Shown here piece after piece: positions 46,801-59,181 of a stretch of 64,000 bases of DNA. The position numbers and the translations under genes were made by a program. Position 1 is the first letter of the stretch, and the number at the start of each line of letters is the position of its first letter. The stretch is from Chrysoperla carnea. Lineage: Eukaryota; Arthropoda; Insecta; Neuroptera; Chrysopidae. A model generated the notes under the pieces. It made no database searches and was not told the DNA's origin. It was given only the letters and a program-made list of their open reading frames with translations. The DNA lies in assembly GCF_905475395.1 (NCBI RefSeq), contig NC_058342.1:21982640-22046639 (forward strand), in the 5' to 3' direction.

Positions 46801-48111
46801 AATCAATTGGTAATAATTAAAATCCAATTTTAGAAAAGTTTTATTTTTAGTTAATGAATTTTTGTTTAGATATTTCGACACAATTTTCCACACAAAATCC
46901 AGAATTAAAATCTAATTCTAATTAATCGTGGTTCCTCCATTTAATCGGAAATTTCCAATTGGTTGCAATTCAAGAATGGGATCGAATGGGAAATTTCATA
47001 TTGGATTGAATTAGAATTCAATCGGAACAAATTGGAAATTTGAATCGGAATTTAATCGGACTTTTTTATCAGGGTTAAAACAAATTTCATTTCAATTATT
47101 ATATCTTGAAATTAAATATTTAATTTTAAATATCCTGGTACTATAAAGATGCAGTGCACTGTTCATTACGCGATCGAAGTCTGGTAATTAATTTCGGATA
47201 CAGAGTTATGAGATACTCAAACCAGAAACTTGGTCGATAGACCATTCTCACGACTGATTTTAAAAAGAACATCACAGAATGGGCTTGTTCAGCAGAAATG
47301 GGCAATTAGCGCGATTATTAGCGAAAACGTTCGCGGTTTTGTGTCTAGCTTATCTACAAGATATAAAATACTTTTGTGCGATCGCGCATGAATTTTAGCT
47401 CGCCTTAACAGCTTTTAACCAAAGTTATTTTAAATAAGAATCGAAAGTTGAATTTTGAAATTCATTCGAAACAACCGGGTATGGACCCAACATGTACTCG
47501 ACGTCATATTTCAATAGCAAAGTAATTTTTTCGAATTAAGCCACGGTTTTCGAAATAAATTTCGTCAATTTAACCTTGATAAATGTACTCATGAAGAAAT
47601 ATTAAATACTTATAACACAAATGAGTTGTCTACTGTAAAATTGTTTGTCGATAGAAAAAATCCGCAAATTTAAAAAAAACAAACTTCGTTAGGATTAATG
47701 TCAAATGTCTCGTAAAATAACACTGAATTGAATTTTTTTTTTTGAGCGTTTTCCTTGATTTGATTATCTAGCTATTGTTGTTTTTTTAAGATTTTTCAAA
47801 TTTCAAATTTATTAGATTTGCTTTCTTGTTGATTTGGAATAAAATAAACCATTTCAAAAAAAGAAGACGAAATTTTTAATATAAGGACCTAGAATTTAGA
47901 AAAACAATTGTATTATAACAGATTAATTAAAAAAAATTATATACAAAATATTTATTTTAATATATTTATATAAACTTATACATATTTTATATTAATTGCA
48001 TTTTTTTTGTAATTATTTATAATGATTTTTCAAAATAATAAAATTATTTTTATGCAACCATTGACGTTTTTATTATTTAAAAACTAGCTGCAAATACCCT
48101 CTTCGCTAGTT
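43883..48111. other. 4 kb of AT-rich DNA without a recognised gene
   Basis: Only small open frames of no family. A (TA)n run lies at 46208-46231. 46920-47060 is rich in AATTGGAAATTTCGATT-like palindromes also seen at 42645-42715, probably ends of a small DNA element. An ATCGACCCAGCGCTAATAG piece at 46030 is weakly tRNA-like. Confidence 0.4.
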
Positions 48112-48480
48112 TTTATTATATTTATATCATGTATATATGAAATATATTAAGTTTATTCCCAAATTTGTAAGGCTTAAAAATATTGATGCTATGAACAAAA
48201 TTATGATAAAAATGTTTATAAAATCACATAAAGAGTCCATTTCCGGTTGTCCGCCTGGCTGCCTGTCTGTAGACACGATATCGCAAAAACGAAAAAAGAT
48301 ATCAAGCTGAAATGTTCATAGCGTATTTAGGACGTAAAAACTGAGGTTGAGTTCGTAAATGAACAACATAGATCAATTAGGTCTTGTAAACCGTTAGACA
48401 TAGAATAAAAGTATGTAAAAAATGTCCCTTATAAAAAAATTATCACCTTTAGTTTGAAACATTTTTTCGTAAACTACCGA
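48112..48480 (-). repeat. repeat X copy
   Basis: CCATTTCCGGTTGTCCGCC and AAACCGTTAGACATAGAATA match; the terminal part is missing. Confidence 0.75.
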
Positions 48481-49714
48481 TATGAGGTAGTTTCAACCTC
48501 ATCGCGAATGGTGCCACGAATGTGATACAACTACCGTACGAGGTTGAGTGGTGAAGTTGACACAAAGGCATGAATTGTTTGTATGAAAGTAATATACTGG
48601 CTAACAAATTTTAAATATTGGTATTTTGAAATGCAACATAGTTTTTTAAATCTTTGTTTATCAAAATTTAGATTACAATTTTTTAGATTCAAAAATTATG
48701 AAATCTGCCCTTTAAAACCAATTCAATTTTAAAATCTGGAATTAAATGAAAGAAATAGAATACTTTGGGAAAATGAAAATTGTGATGTTAATGTTATGCT
48801 ATCTAAAAGTTTCTTGCAAATGCTGCTATCTGTGATTTGGCAATTTAAACTAGATTTAGTAAAAAAATTGCAGGTTCCTATATAAAATAAATATTATTAT
48901 TGTTTCTTGTAATCCAATATTTTCAACAAGGACGTTTGAGACTGTTTGATACTTTGCTGGTACATTTAACAAAATTTATTTAAGAGATTTAAAATAAAAA
49001 AATCATTGTATGACGTAACTGGTATAGTAACGTCTTTGTACCCATCATGGAAGATAAGCTTCTAGCATGCCAGTTTCATCAATGAAGTAATTATTTAAGA
49101 CTTTTAAATGATAAATAATATTAATTCATCAGTGTAGCTAAAATTTTTCGAGCTTCTCCACTAGATAAATGGAATGTAAACTTATGTACCGTATAAATGG
49201 AATGTAAACTTATGGCTTCGAAAAAAAAACGATTCAGACTGAAAGAGCACTTTACCAAAAGAAAGTAAATAGCTTTTCTTTTTTTGCATATTTCTATTGT
49301 ATCCGAAAAACTTGAACTTGTGTTAACTAAAAAAGTCATTATCTCGATTTCTTCGGTTTTAACTTGGGGGCTTAGCGAGACTTTGATATTCGGCTTATGG
49401 GTAAATTTAACTCTGATTGTGGATAGAGTGTCAATAAAGCTTAAAATCGGTCACTAATAAAAATATAGTTTAAAAAACTAAAACGCTTGTTGCTTGTTCT
49501 AAGTATATATGTATAGTATGGTTATCGGTAGTATAATAAATATATATAACTGATGCTGCCCTATGCATGGGTATGATATTAGACAGTTACATACAAACAT
49601 ACATGCATACCGGTGAACCTAATATGGGCGTGTTAAAAATATCTTAAAATTACTATAATTATTAAAGAGGATATATGGATTTAAAAAAAATTAAATTCTT
49701 TACTTCTTAATGCT
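48481..49714. other. AT-rich DNA, nothing recognised
   Basis: A short duplication (TAAATGGAATGTAAACTTATG, 49164-49213 region) is the only structure I see. Confidence 0.4.
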
Positions 49715-50165
49715 TTGACCAGACACGGATTCAGCCCTTAAAAAAGGTGATGGGCACGTCACAGCCACCCGAAAATCGGCCAAATTCGAACCGAAGTATG
49801 AACTCGCTCATAATCGATATAGTGCCTTCTTACAAAGGAGACGTCAAAATATATGTCGCCCTGACCAAGATTTTGTATAATATGTTTGGCCACTTGGGCA
49901 AAGGCGTGGGGCGAACTCTAGTATATTAATAAACCAGTAAGATGTTAGTTTGTTCGCTCGAGAAAATTATAATAGTAAATGTTTTTGTTTGGACATCACA
50001 ATGTCAAATTTAAACTCTAAACTACTGAACAAATTTTGATGAAATTTTTACAATTTTTAATTAAATTAAACGTTTGTATACATTTTACATTAAATAATTG
50101 TATTTAGGCGCTCACTTTAATAAAAAATTCAAACTTGCTTTTTTTTCACAAAAGCGTTTATAGCG
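49715..50165 (+). mobile_element. repeat R, copy 2, truncated
   Basis: Contains the HSYKGD/VKIY peptide relic (49747-49880, frames broken) and the spacer, then stops at CAAAAGCGTTTATA, before the hAT part. Confidence 0.65.
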
Positions 50166-50553
50166 AGAATACATCTTTGATACTAAGGTACATTTTTATG
50201 AAAAATTGATTGTTTGAGAGAATTTTAAATGAGAAATCCACCTTAAATCTGCCAATGTCAAGTACAAAAACAATAGCTTCGCGTCATCAAGATGACATTC
50301 GGTAATATTATATTTTTCATAAAACAGAACCAAATAAAAATATTTATTTTTCTTGTATCTAATTCAAGTAAACCAATACCAACCACACGATAGTAGATGC
50401 TTGCTTTGTTGTACATTTGAGTTCCTATTTTATTAACTTCCTGTTGAGAAAATCCATTAGGGAGTTATAAATATATATCTTAGTATTGAAAAATGGAACC
50501 CCACTGATTCACACATTCGTGCAATTCATTGTATTGTATTAAAATTATATTTA

Positions 50554-50844
50554 ATGAAGTTTTACTGTAAATTAGTTTTGAAAGGGCGTATTATTCAATC
50601 GAATTATATAACAATTGAAAAAAAGGTCAAGTGCGAGTTGAAATCGTATGAAGAGGGTTACGCTCTTCAGGCCGCGGATATAGCCCTAAAGGTGATGGAC
50701 ACGGCACAGTCACCCGAAAATCGATCGAATGCGAGCCGGAGTATGAACCCGCTCATGATCGATATAGTGCATTCCTACAAAGGAGATGTTTACAAAATAT
50801 ATGACTTCTTGGCTAATATTTTGTACAGTGTATTTGCCCATTAG
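50554..50844 (+). CDS. unknown peptide end carried by repeat R
   Basis: A 96-codon frame whose last 50 residues ([24 protein letters not shown], then ILYSVF) are recognisable in four copies in this window (also 41306-41450, 49770-49880 and minus 63490-63233). The common stop right after YSVF suggests that this is the true C-terminus of a protein, not chance. I do not recognise the family. The first 45 residues here are not shared and may be unrelated. It could be the 3' end of an older gene captured by a hAT element. Confidence 0.4.
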   Translation: MKFYCKLVLKGRIIQSNYITIEKKVKCELKSYEEGYALQAADIALKVMDTAQSPENRSNASRSMNPLMIDIVHSYKGDVYKIYDFLANILYSVFAH

Positions 50845-51340
50845 TTTGTTCGCTCACAAAAATTACAAAAGTAAATGTGAGCTTGTTTGCACCTCACAGT
50901 GTCGTCACATTTAGCCTCTAAACTACTGAACAAATTTTGATGAAATTTTCAAACTTCAAATTAAATTAAACGCTTGTATACATTTTACATTAAATAATTT
51001 TATTTAGGCTCTCACTTAAATAATAAATTCAAGCTTTCGTTTTTTTTCGCGATAACGTTGATAATGTTATCGATGTTTAGGAGAGCTAGCGCAACTAATC
51101 TTTCCTGTCCCATTGAGACACGCAACCAAGATTTTAACACGCGAAGTATAAAAAACGATCTCTCAGAGATAGCTACGCTCGCCGGAAGAGATGTCAATAT
51201 TTGTAAGAACATTTTCGTATTAGGATTCAAATCTTGGTCGCATGCTTCGATGAGATGAGCTACCGACTCTGGAATGGTGGAATTTTTTTCACATTCAGTT
51301 TTCCATTTGACCATCTAGAGTCGGTATTCATTTATAACAG
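50630..51340 (+). mobile_element. repeat R, copy 3, best preserved
   Basis: Holds both halves: a + frame with the peptide SPENRSN...[17 protein letters not shown] (50554-50844) and, convergent, the hAT C-terminus at 51314-51012. About 170 bp of conserved spacer lie between them. Confidence 0.7.
51012..51314 (-). pseudogene. hAT transposase C-terminus in repeat R
   Basis: Reads IPESVAHLIEACDQDLNPNT, then ILTSLPASVAISERSFFILR and LKSWLRVSMGQERLVALALL: the hAT dimerisation domain. Open for 100 codons but lacking the catalytic core. Homologues on the minus strand near 41690-41885 and on the plus strand at 62840-63000. Confidence 0.8.
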
Positions 51341-52090
51341 TTGATTCACTATCATTAATGAATTGTCGGTTCATCGGAACGGCCATGGATATACAAACTG
51401 AAATATAACTTTCAACTGAAATTGGTCGAGTACCTCCGGAGACAATCTGTGCCCCAAATCATTTAAAACGGAATCTAATAGGGTAATATAAATTGATTTC
51501 GATAGAAGTCTTCTATCGATTTCGCTATGATTTTCTTCGATTTTTGATGTCAACATGCTTAGAAACGAATTTTTAAACAAAAGAAAATAAATAGTCCCCC
51601 AAAACTTATCAGATGGAAAAAAATTTTGTTTTTATTAAATTATGAGTCCAATTTTAAACTCCCCTATATTTTGAAAGTTTAAAAAGTTAACCTAATATTT
51701 TTTCTAAATTTCCCAGACATTGCACATAAAATATCATGGAGATAAAATTTTCCCCGCTGTTGTCCCGTATTTGGGATAAAAGTTATCCAGCGATGTAAAA
51801 ATGAACTAAGTGGCTGGTTCTCATGAAGTTAAATTAATAATAACCGAAATTTAAATAAGTAATATAGGGGAGATCGAAGTAATAAATCCGTCACTGTATT
51901 GCAATGTTTACGTCAGAAACCCCTTTTAAATCTATAATTTTTTAATTACTTTGGAACGTAATAAAGTAGTTATTATTTCTTCAAGTTTCTTGAATAAATA
52001 ATTATTGTTCGTGTTTAGAAAACACGACAAATGTTTTTTTGTTGTTTTTTTTATAAACAAATATTTAAAAAAATCTTGTTTGAACCTCAC
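51341..52090. other. no gene recognised
   Basis: Minus-strand frame 51580-51371 may be a further stretch of the same hAT protein, but I cannot confirm it from motifs. Confidence 0.3.
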
Positions 52091-52205
52091 ATAACTTCTA
52101 TATGATAAGCTCATACTCACCGGGTGAAAAGAAAATAGGTCGGCTAAACCAGGATTCGAACAGCGATATTTAAAGCTCATTTTGAATATTCATTTCCTTA
52201 ATTGC
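52090..52205 (-). repeat. tRNA-like (SINE-type) unit
   Basis: Minus strand TGTTCGAATCCTGG is a B-box-like motif, with a weak A-box about 55 nt before it. Confidence 0.4.
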
Positions 52206-53160
52206 ACTACAATCAAAATGATTATACATATATACAACATGTAAAATTATTATTCTTTTCCAATGGAGCCTTTTTTAGAAAAAGAAATAAACTTGCGTTG
52301 CTCTTCAATTAGAGAATTATTTTTAAATTACACAGTTAGTTTATACAAGTTACTAGCTTGATACTCGCCCGATTCACTGGGCTTAAAAGTAAAAATCATC
52401 GCTTTATAGCCTCCACCCACTCTTGATTTGCACAGTTTTCAATTTTGTTAAATTTAAAATGGTCATAATTCATTAAGTATATCAGAAAAGTTGGCCATGA
52501 TTTTTTGACATTTACTATTATTTTTTCAAAGAATTCTTTAATATCTGGTTCAAATAGATGATCATAGTTCTGCTCTATCTATTATCATCATTTTTAAAGA
52601 TTAACTGAAGATTTAAAAATGATAAATGTCTGATTAAATTTAATTTTTATATTTTTTTTATTATTTCTTTATTATATCTTTATAAATTATAGTTCATGTG
52701 TTATTCTGATATATAAGCTATATTGCTGTACAGTTTCATTAAAAACCATTCGCTAGCTGGGAAAGCAGCCAGTTTCCCTATCAAACTCTTATGGGACAAT
52801 AAATGAAGGTTAAAGAACCCGTTAATAGAAAAAATGGGTCTAACAGTTTTTTTTTTCAAAAATTATTATTTTAGAACGTTTTGTTATACCTTCAGGATCA
52901 TTAATTCAAAAAAAAAAAGAGGTATGGGTCTCCTCCGTAATTTGACACCCTTAAAAAAGCATTACTTCATATGCGGTCTCAAGAAAGTATTTTTTTTAAA
53001 TTTGCACTTTCTCAAAAAAACTTTTTTTGGCCTGAAAATGAGTTCCTACATATTTTTTGGGTCGCTGAACACGAATCCGAGGCCAGTTTTTCAAAGTAAT
53101 GTAATGAAAAGCGCAAAATCGAGGAAATTTTACCGAATTTCCAATTACAAGATATTATTA
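52206..53160. other. AT-rich DNA, nothing recognised
   Basis: Homopolymer runs and short open frames only. Confidence 0.4.
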
Positions 53161-53162
53161 CG

Positions 53163-54231
53163 AGTTACATGCATAGGCGTCCCTAGGATCAAATTATTGG
53201 GGGGGGGGGGGCACCAATAGTAGAAAAAATGGATAGTTAATTGAAAAAAAAAAGTGGTAATTAAATAAACAGGTTATAAATTTTAAGTATTTATTTATAC
53301 ATATTAATCAAAAAAAGTAACCATTTTTTTAAATTATAATGAAAATAACAATAAAAAATTTAAAAAAATCTGCCATGCTTAAAAAGCACAATAATTAATA
53401 AAAATATAAAAAAAAATCAACCTTTTCTTAAAATTGTAACAAAAATTATGAAAAACAGTCTTCTCTTCAGTCTTTCATGAAAATTATAATATTAATAAGA
53501 AGAATAAAAATACAGCTTTTTTTTAAGTTATAACAATAATAATAATAAAAAATCTGTCCATCTTAAAGTAAATTAATTCTTCTAATTTGCATAGCAAATA
53601 TTTCGACCAACATATCGAGTCCTACATCTGACATCAGCTCAGCAGTCTTTTGTCTTTCAATGGCCATCAAAGCCAATCCTGCTAGCCTATCCTCTCCCAT
53701 TTTACTCCTTTGATAGGTTTTCAGATGCCTGAGTGACGAAAATGACCTTTCAGCCGTTGCTGTGGTAATTGGCCAGGAAAGACTAATCTCAAAAAAGTGT
53801 AGTATGCATGGAAGAGTTTTACTTAAATCATATTTTAAAAATAGACCAGCATGCTTGCATAGTGACGATTTTTCGATGGTATCTTTAGAGTTCCTAAAGT
53901 GAGTAATTGCAAAGACTCTATATATTTTGTATCCATTTAATTTGTAGAAAGAACATGATTCATTTGACAACACTGTTTACTCGCGAGGACGCAAATTATA
54001 CAGGGTTTCAGTTTTGTTTTGACAATGAATAACTCAGTCAAAAAGGCTTGTAAGACAACGCTTTTTACAGATAAAAGAACAAGCAACCGACTTCTCAAAG
54101 GAGAGCCTACATCAACGATTTTTTCGCGCAGTTTCATTTATATTTAAATTTATCTTTCTTTCTGGGCCCTTACAATAACAATAATAATAATGGGGTTTAA
54201 ATTCCGTTTCTCTGACATATACGCCTATAAC
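53163..54231 (-). mobile_element. hAT element remnant, minus strand
   Basis: CATAGGCGTCCCTAGGATC at 53171 and ...ATATACGCCTATA at 54220 look like its inverted ends (TATAGGCGT type). A run of 13 G lies just inside at 53200. It carries a transposase C-terminus. Confidence 0.5.
53563..53973 (-). pseudogene. hAT transposase C-terminal part
   Basis: An open frame of 136 codons ending in the hAT dimerisation domain: LPCILHFFEISLSWPITTAT, AERSFSSLRHLKTYQRSKMG, EDRLAGLALMAIER. A second minus frame (54137-53937) with KQCC may be the preceding piece in another phase. The catalytic core is not visible. Likely dead. Confidence 0.8.
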
Positions 54232-54481
54232 AGAGGCCACCCACATCATTATTTGTTAATCTTTATTTATTTAATTACAAACATATTTACATTTACATTT
54301 TGATGTGGGTGGAGTCGGTTACTTCGTTCTTATCCAAGCGACGACAATGTGATCAATTCTACACTACCATTATTTATAAATTGTTCACACTGCCGCTGCC
54401 TGGATTCGAACCCGCAACCTAAGTCTAAGTGGACAAACAACCAAAGGCAAACGCCTTAGACCGCTCGGCCATTTAGGCCCT
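54232..54481 (-). repeat. SINE with tRNA-Leu/Ser-like head
   Basis: On the minus strand it starts GGGCCTAAATGGCCGAGCGG with a B-box GGGTTCGAATCC about 60 nt later; the A-box TGGCCGAGCGGTCTAAGGC is leucine/serine-tRNA-like. The acceptor stem does not close, so it is not a tRNA gene. Confidence 0.6.
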
Positions 54482-54889
54482 TATAAAGTCTATTTCGTGA
54501 AAAAATCATTAACAACAACCCTTGTCTGTACCCCAAGTTAAAAAAAAAATCTTTTATGGTGTAACATATTTTTAAATCGCAAATATTTTCACGTATAGGC
54601 ATCTTTTAAAACACAAATGTATATATAGTTGTTTAACTTTATACCATGTGTGTATACGCTCATGAAATAGAGAAATATTAATTAAATCGAATGAATTTTG
54701 TATATCATATTATATAAGACTATGCTGTCTACATAACATAATAAAAGACGAATACAATTGGCTTTGTTTGGTGTGCCGTTATTAATAATACTTTTAAAGC
54801 CCTTTCGTGTTTATAATTTAAAGAAAAAAAAATAAAGACAAAGTGTGAGAGCTTTACAAATGTTTTACATACATTGTTACATACACTAT

Positions 54890-54930
54890 CTTTGTACTAG
54901 CTCGACCCGTACGGAATTTCGTAGACCGGT
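54890..54930. repeat. TACTAGCTCGACCCGTACGG motif
   Basis: End-like motif of a dispersed repeat, compare 29386. Confidence 0.3.
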
Positions 54931-54958
54931 ACCCGTGGCTAATACGGAAATAATATAC

Positions 54959-55775
54959 AGTCGAACTTTGTTAAGTGGGACCTGGATAAGTGAGAAACCT
55001 CCATAACTGGAACTCATGTTGAGTTTCCAACACTTTGGAACCGAATTACCTCTGTTAGTAGGCCGAGGCAAACTTCTATATCTGGGATTCGTTCTTTCGA
55101 TTTTATCGTCATAGTTACCTCTATAACTGAGAGCACGTAAAGTTTATATGCATTAATCTCAGTAACTCAGAAAACATCGTTTGTTTACTTACTCCTTCTT
55201 ATTCTACCCGCAAATTCCGCTAAAAACTAATTTTCAGTCTCAAGTTTTAGTTTTGCTTTACTATCATACGGATGTTTATTTGAAAAATGCCGAAACGAAG
55301 GCTCAAATCGTTATCAATATGTGAAAAACTGAAGTTAATATGAAGTTTGTGTGGAATTTAATTGGGCCAAAATCTAGTCTTTGTAGAATAATTCAGAATA
55401 AAGATAAAATTCAATTACAAGGTTCTGAAGGACAAGGAAAACTAAAACGTGTATATTTATCAGAATATCCTGAACTTGAACAGTGTTTGCTAACATGGGT
55501 CAAGCAACTTCGTAGCAAAAACGTTCCGGTAAGTGGACCGATGATTAAATAAAAGGCACAGGATTTCGCGGGAAGGCTAGTATTTATAGTTTTGGTAGCA
55601 GCAATGATATTGATAATACGTTATTTTATTTAATAATCGCACTTCTATAACTGAAATAACTTGTATTCTGACCTCTATTAATTTAACCCTCTGTTAATGA
55701 GACATATATTCATTTATATCTGGATATCTGAGACACTGGATAAGTGTTATACCTCTATAACCAAGTTTCCCTTTA
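54959..55775 (+). mobile_element. pogo/Tigger-like element, truncated
   Basis: Left end CAGTCGAACTTTGTTAAGTG, right end ...CTCTATAACCAAGTTTCCC, inverted and TA-flanked (imperfect). It is the inverse counterpart of 59182-59925. Carries only the 5' part of a transposase. Confidence 0.65.
55287..55560 (+). pseudogene. pogo-like transposase N-terminus (CENP-B HTH)
   Basis: From ATG 55287 the frames read PKRRLKSLSICEKLKL, then after a stop or shift YLSEYPELEQCLLTWVKQLRSKN and VPVSGPMIK, followed by a stop. These are the two helix-turn-helix units of the CENP-B/pogo DNA-binding domain (HTH_Tnp_Tc5). The DDE domain is absent. Broken by stops. Confidence 0.75.
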
Positions 55776-55859
55776 ATATCAATAGTATTTACTTTTATTA
55801 TACTTTTATTTATAGGCAATTTTATTACAGATATGATATACAAATTAAGTAATGATCAA

Positions 55860-56005
55860 AATTAAATGTAACAATTTTCTCTAGCTTGGTTATTCCTAAG
55901 CAGTACATTTTTAGAACGTGAGTATTTAATATCAATAGTCAGCTTGGTAATAAAAAAAGGATAAATTATGTAATTGGATAAAGGAACAAGGAAGATATCG
56001 CCATA
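55860..56005. repeat. dispersed repeat (second copy of 30795-30935)
   Basis: Shares CCTAAGCAGTACATTTTTAGA and GGATAAAGGAACAAGGAAGATA. Confidence 0.6.
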
Positions 56006-56715
56006 GACAGGTACATATTTTATTATTTGTTTTAGGGCGTTGTAGATCTATTTTATTTTATTTTATTCTTATCTTATTTTGGTATTTATTGTTATTTTTA
56101 AGAGTTTAAGAAATGGTATTTACTGAAGTGGATTGCTACAGCAATCGAAACCACTTTAGCTATTTAATTCTTGCTAAATATTTTTATTATTGGTCCTGAA
56201 AGGGGATTTATTTTGACAAAATGCATAATACAGCCCACAGAATTGCTCATCTTAACTTGAATAAGGGAAAAAACAGATTAGAAAAAAAATATATAAGATA
56301 TGTATTTTATGGATTGTAAAAATTCAATGAGATTGGATTAATTTATACATTGTAGTTTAAACAAAATAATCGATATACAGTTTTTAAATACAAGTTACCT
56401 TGCAATAGGGCGGAAAATGATAAAGGAATATCATCTGCCAGGGCCGCAATAACAATGAGACAATTGAAGCCACTTAGGGCTTCTACCAGCATGGAATCTT
56501 CTCCAGCCGAGATAGAAATTGCAAAAAAAAAAAAAAAAAATCGAATACAACTCTAATATCAAATTGCATAATAAATAAAAATTTTCGAAACTAACTTTGA
56601 AATTTAGGTTACAGAATTATTCAATTACTCGCCACTTCACGTAATTTATTCAATTACTTAATTTTTGACAATTTTTGAATCATTTCACGAAATATACGGA
56701 AATTTTGTCAAAAAA
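56006..56715. other. AT-rich DNA, nothing recognised
   Basis: An A-run at about 56523-56540. No gene. Confidence 0.4.
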
Positions 56716-56723
56716 TGTATATA

Positions 56724-57521
56724 GGAGAAGGTGGTCTAAAATGATCCCCCTAAGAAAAAATGTAATTTATAGCCAAACTATTCGACATTTATGTACAACG
56801 TCGAAATATTTTCGAGTTCTTTATTCAAATGTTAAAATATTGGTATGTAAATTTCCTTTGATCTGTTCAAATTTTAAGAACTATTCAATATTTCTCAAAA
56901 GGGATCGTTTTGACTGACCTTGTATGAATAGTGGTTAAAATTATTCCATTGCATTTTTTAACAAACAGTTCACATAAAATATTAACTGTTCTTTTACATT
57001 GCATCAACGATTAGTATGAAAACAAAAATAACTGGTAAATTCATCTAAATCAACACATTCAAGACCCGTTACATGATGGGGGATCATTTTATCTATTATA
57101 ATTTTACACACAAAATAGGGATCATTTTAGTCTTTATAAAGGGGATCATTTTACCAGTAACGACGTATTTGTATTTCGTCATAAAAACTGACCTTAAAAT
57201 TTATTATACGCCTATGAAAATGTGTAATAATATTATTAAAAGTCAACAAAAGCCAAGAGTAAAAACAACCAGTCGGTAAAAACTAATACAAAAGAGAAAT
57301 TTTACGTTGAAATTTGTCGTACCATAAATCATAAGCAGTAAAATTAATATTTTTCCTCTGAAACACAAATCAGCTTATACATCATCATAAGTCTTTGTAA
57401 AACGATTAATTTGATCACGCGGAAACCATCTTTCGATTAATATACTAGAACGCTTTAATGGTTTACTTAAAACAACGTGGAATCATCTTAGCCAGAGGGA
57501 TCATTATAGACCACTTTCCTC
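56724..57521. mobile_element. non-autonomous DNA element with GATCATTTTA repeats
   Basis: Ends GGAGAAGGTGGTCTAAAATG and the inverse of GAGGAAAGTGGTCTATAATG form TIRs of about 25 bp, flanked by TA (56722-56723, 57522-57523). The core GGGATCATTTTA recurs near 56898, 57081, 57118 and 57142. No transposase. Confidence 0.7.
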
Positions 57522-57523
57522 TA

Positions 57524-58107
57524 TGTCCGTATAAATATTGATGTCTGGTAATCCTACACTGTTTAGACAAATGAAGTGAAATATTGAGCTTGGTTTTGAG
57601 AAATTTTGAGAAAAAACAGTATTTCAGTAAACCGTTTTGAACATAGCTTTATTTATACAGTACCTACCGACATTAGTCTGCATAATATACAGATAAAAAT
57701 TCATTATTTATTCTAAATTATTTAAAAATTACATTCGTAAGGGTGCGTCCTCCTTTTTAATTATTAATTATTGATTGAAAAATAATTGACTTATAATTTA
57801 TTTGTAATTAATATCAAATAAAGAGCAAATAATATATATAGTCTCGGTACGAAACGCATGCTAATTGAAAAAAATTACATAGAACAATTTTTTTATGTAT
57901 TTCTCGGAAAATGACACACATTTCTTATTTTTTTGAATAGTGTCCTTTATTTTACATTGAATTTTGACTGGTTTTGGTACCGGTTCATGTTGAAATTTCG
58001 GTTACACATGGATAGATAAAAAAAAAAAAAAAACACTTTTCGAATTTCTGTGGTTATCTGAGTGTCTCTTTTGTTTTACTTAAATGACGTAAAAAACAAT
58101 TGAAGGC
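57524..58107. other. AT-rich DNA, nothing recognised
   Basis: An A-run at 58019-58033. No gene. Confidence 0.4.
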
Positions 58108-58178
58108 ATAATCAACACTGTGTATTGAGTGGTATTTCAACAATTATGTCAGTCAATTGTTTATTTTCACTTGTTAAA
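58108..58178 (-). repeat. repeat X, terminal fragment
   Basis: AATCAACACTGTGTATTGAG to CAATTGTTTATTTTCACTTG. Confidence 0.7.
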
Positions 58179-58358
58179 AATCATTTCAATATAATTTTTT
58201 GACATGTATGTTCATTTGTTTAAGGTCTAGAAATGTTTTTATTTCCTGCTCAATAGATAGAAATATTAGCCTACAATTTTTAATTTTTTCATTCTTATAT
58301 GTAGCTAATGCCAACATGGCAAAGATAGCAAAAGCAATGGATGACGTATCTAGACAAT

Positions 58359-58652
58359 GGTTAGGTTAGGTATATTGGCTGTCCACGAAGGACACACTTA
58401 GACTATAGAGCCCATTGTGATACCATATACGTGTTTTACCACCTTTCCGCTGATAATTTCATTTACCAGCTCCTCAGTTTCAGAGGCTGAGTTCACCTTC
58501 TTCATGCATATATCATGCACTACACCAGTCCATCACAACTATTAATTAAATTAATTTTGTTGTGACGGCGGGAATCGAACTCGCTACCCTAAGGATACCG
58601 CGAACAGAATTGGTTACGCCTTAACCAACTGAGCTAATAGGGCGACAATACC
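58359..58652 (-). mobile_element. SINE with tRNA head, LINE tail and target duplication
   Basis: On the minus strand: CGCCCTATTAGCTCAGTTGG (A-box) and GTTCGATTCCCGC (B-box), a short body, then a 3' part matching the LINE tail at 40522-40600 and ending in CCTAACC. Flanked by ATCTAGACAAT at 58348-58358 and 58653-58663, an 11-bp target duplication. The tRNA acceptor stem does not pair. Confidence 0.8.
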
Positions 58653-59181
58653 ATCTAGACAATACCATTAAAAATATCGTTTCAAATATCATTAAAACAT
58701 CGTTTCATTTTCCGCTTATTTTAAATATATTTTCGAATTGATTTTTTATATTTTTGTTAATATTGGGCGGGTGGTTCATAGAGGTGGAACTGTGGAAGTC
58801 ATACCCCCTGTGGGCATCCCTTCAACAAACAGATAAAGAATGCAAAGTATAATAAATTGAACATCGAATGTTCTAATATTTTTACTGATTTGTTTCATAT
58901 TATTGTATATATTGTATTATTATTTTTAATTAGTAAAATGTGTCATAAATGAAATATATGAGTTGACTTGAACCATTTCATTTCATTCTATAAAGTATAA
59001 ACTATCTAACTCTAACTACGACACTCAAAATGAAAATAGATGATTAAGGTGTGTTTTTTTTAATGCTTTTGTGTGTGCCATAATACTGTACTATATACTA
59101 ATATAGTTATATACAGTCAAAATGGATTATAACGACGAATTATTATCACGAAAGCGAATGATCCTCACTGAATACAAATAC

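Noticed and set aside
54395..54478. tRNA-Leu/Ser gene on the minus strand
   Set aside because: A and B boxes are good but the acceptor stem does not pair and the unit continues into a SINE body.
58565..58645. tRNA gene on the minus strand
   Set aside because: Acceptor arm unpaired; flanked by a target duplication that includes a non-tRNA body, so SINE.
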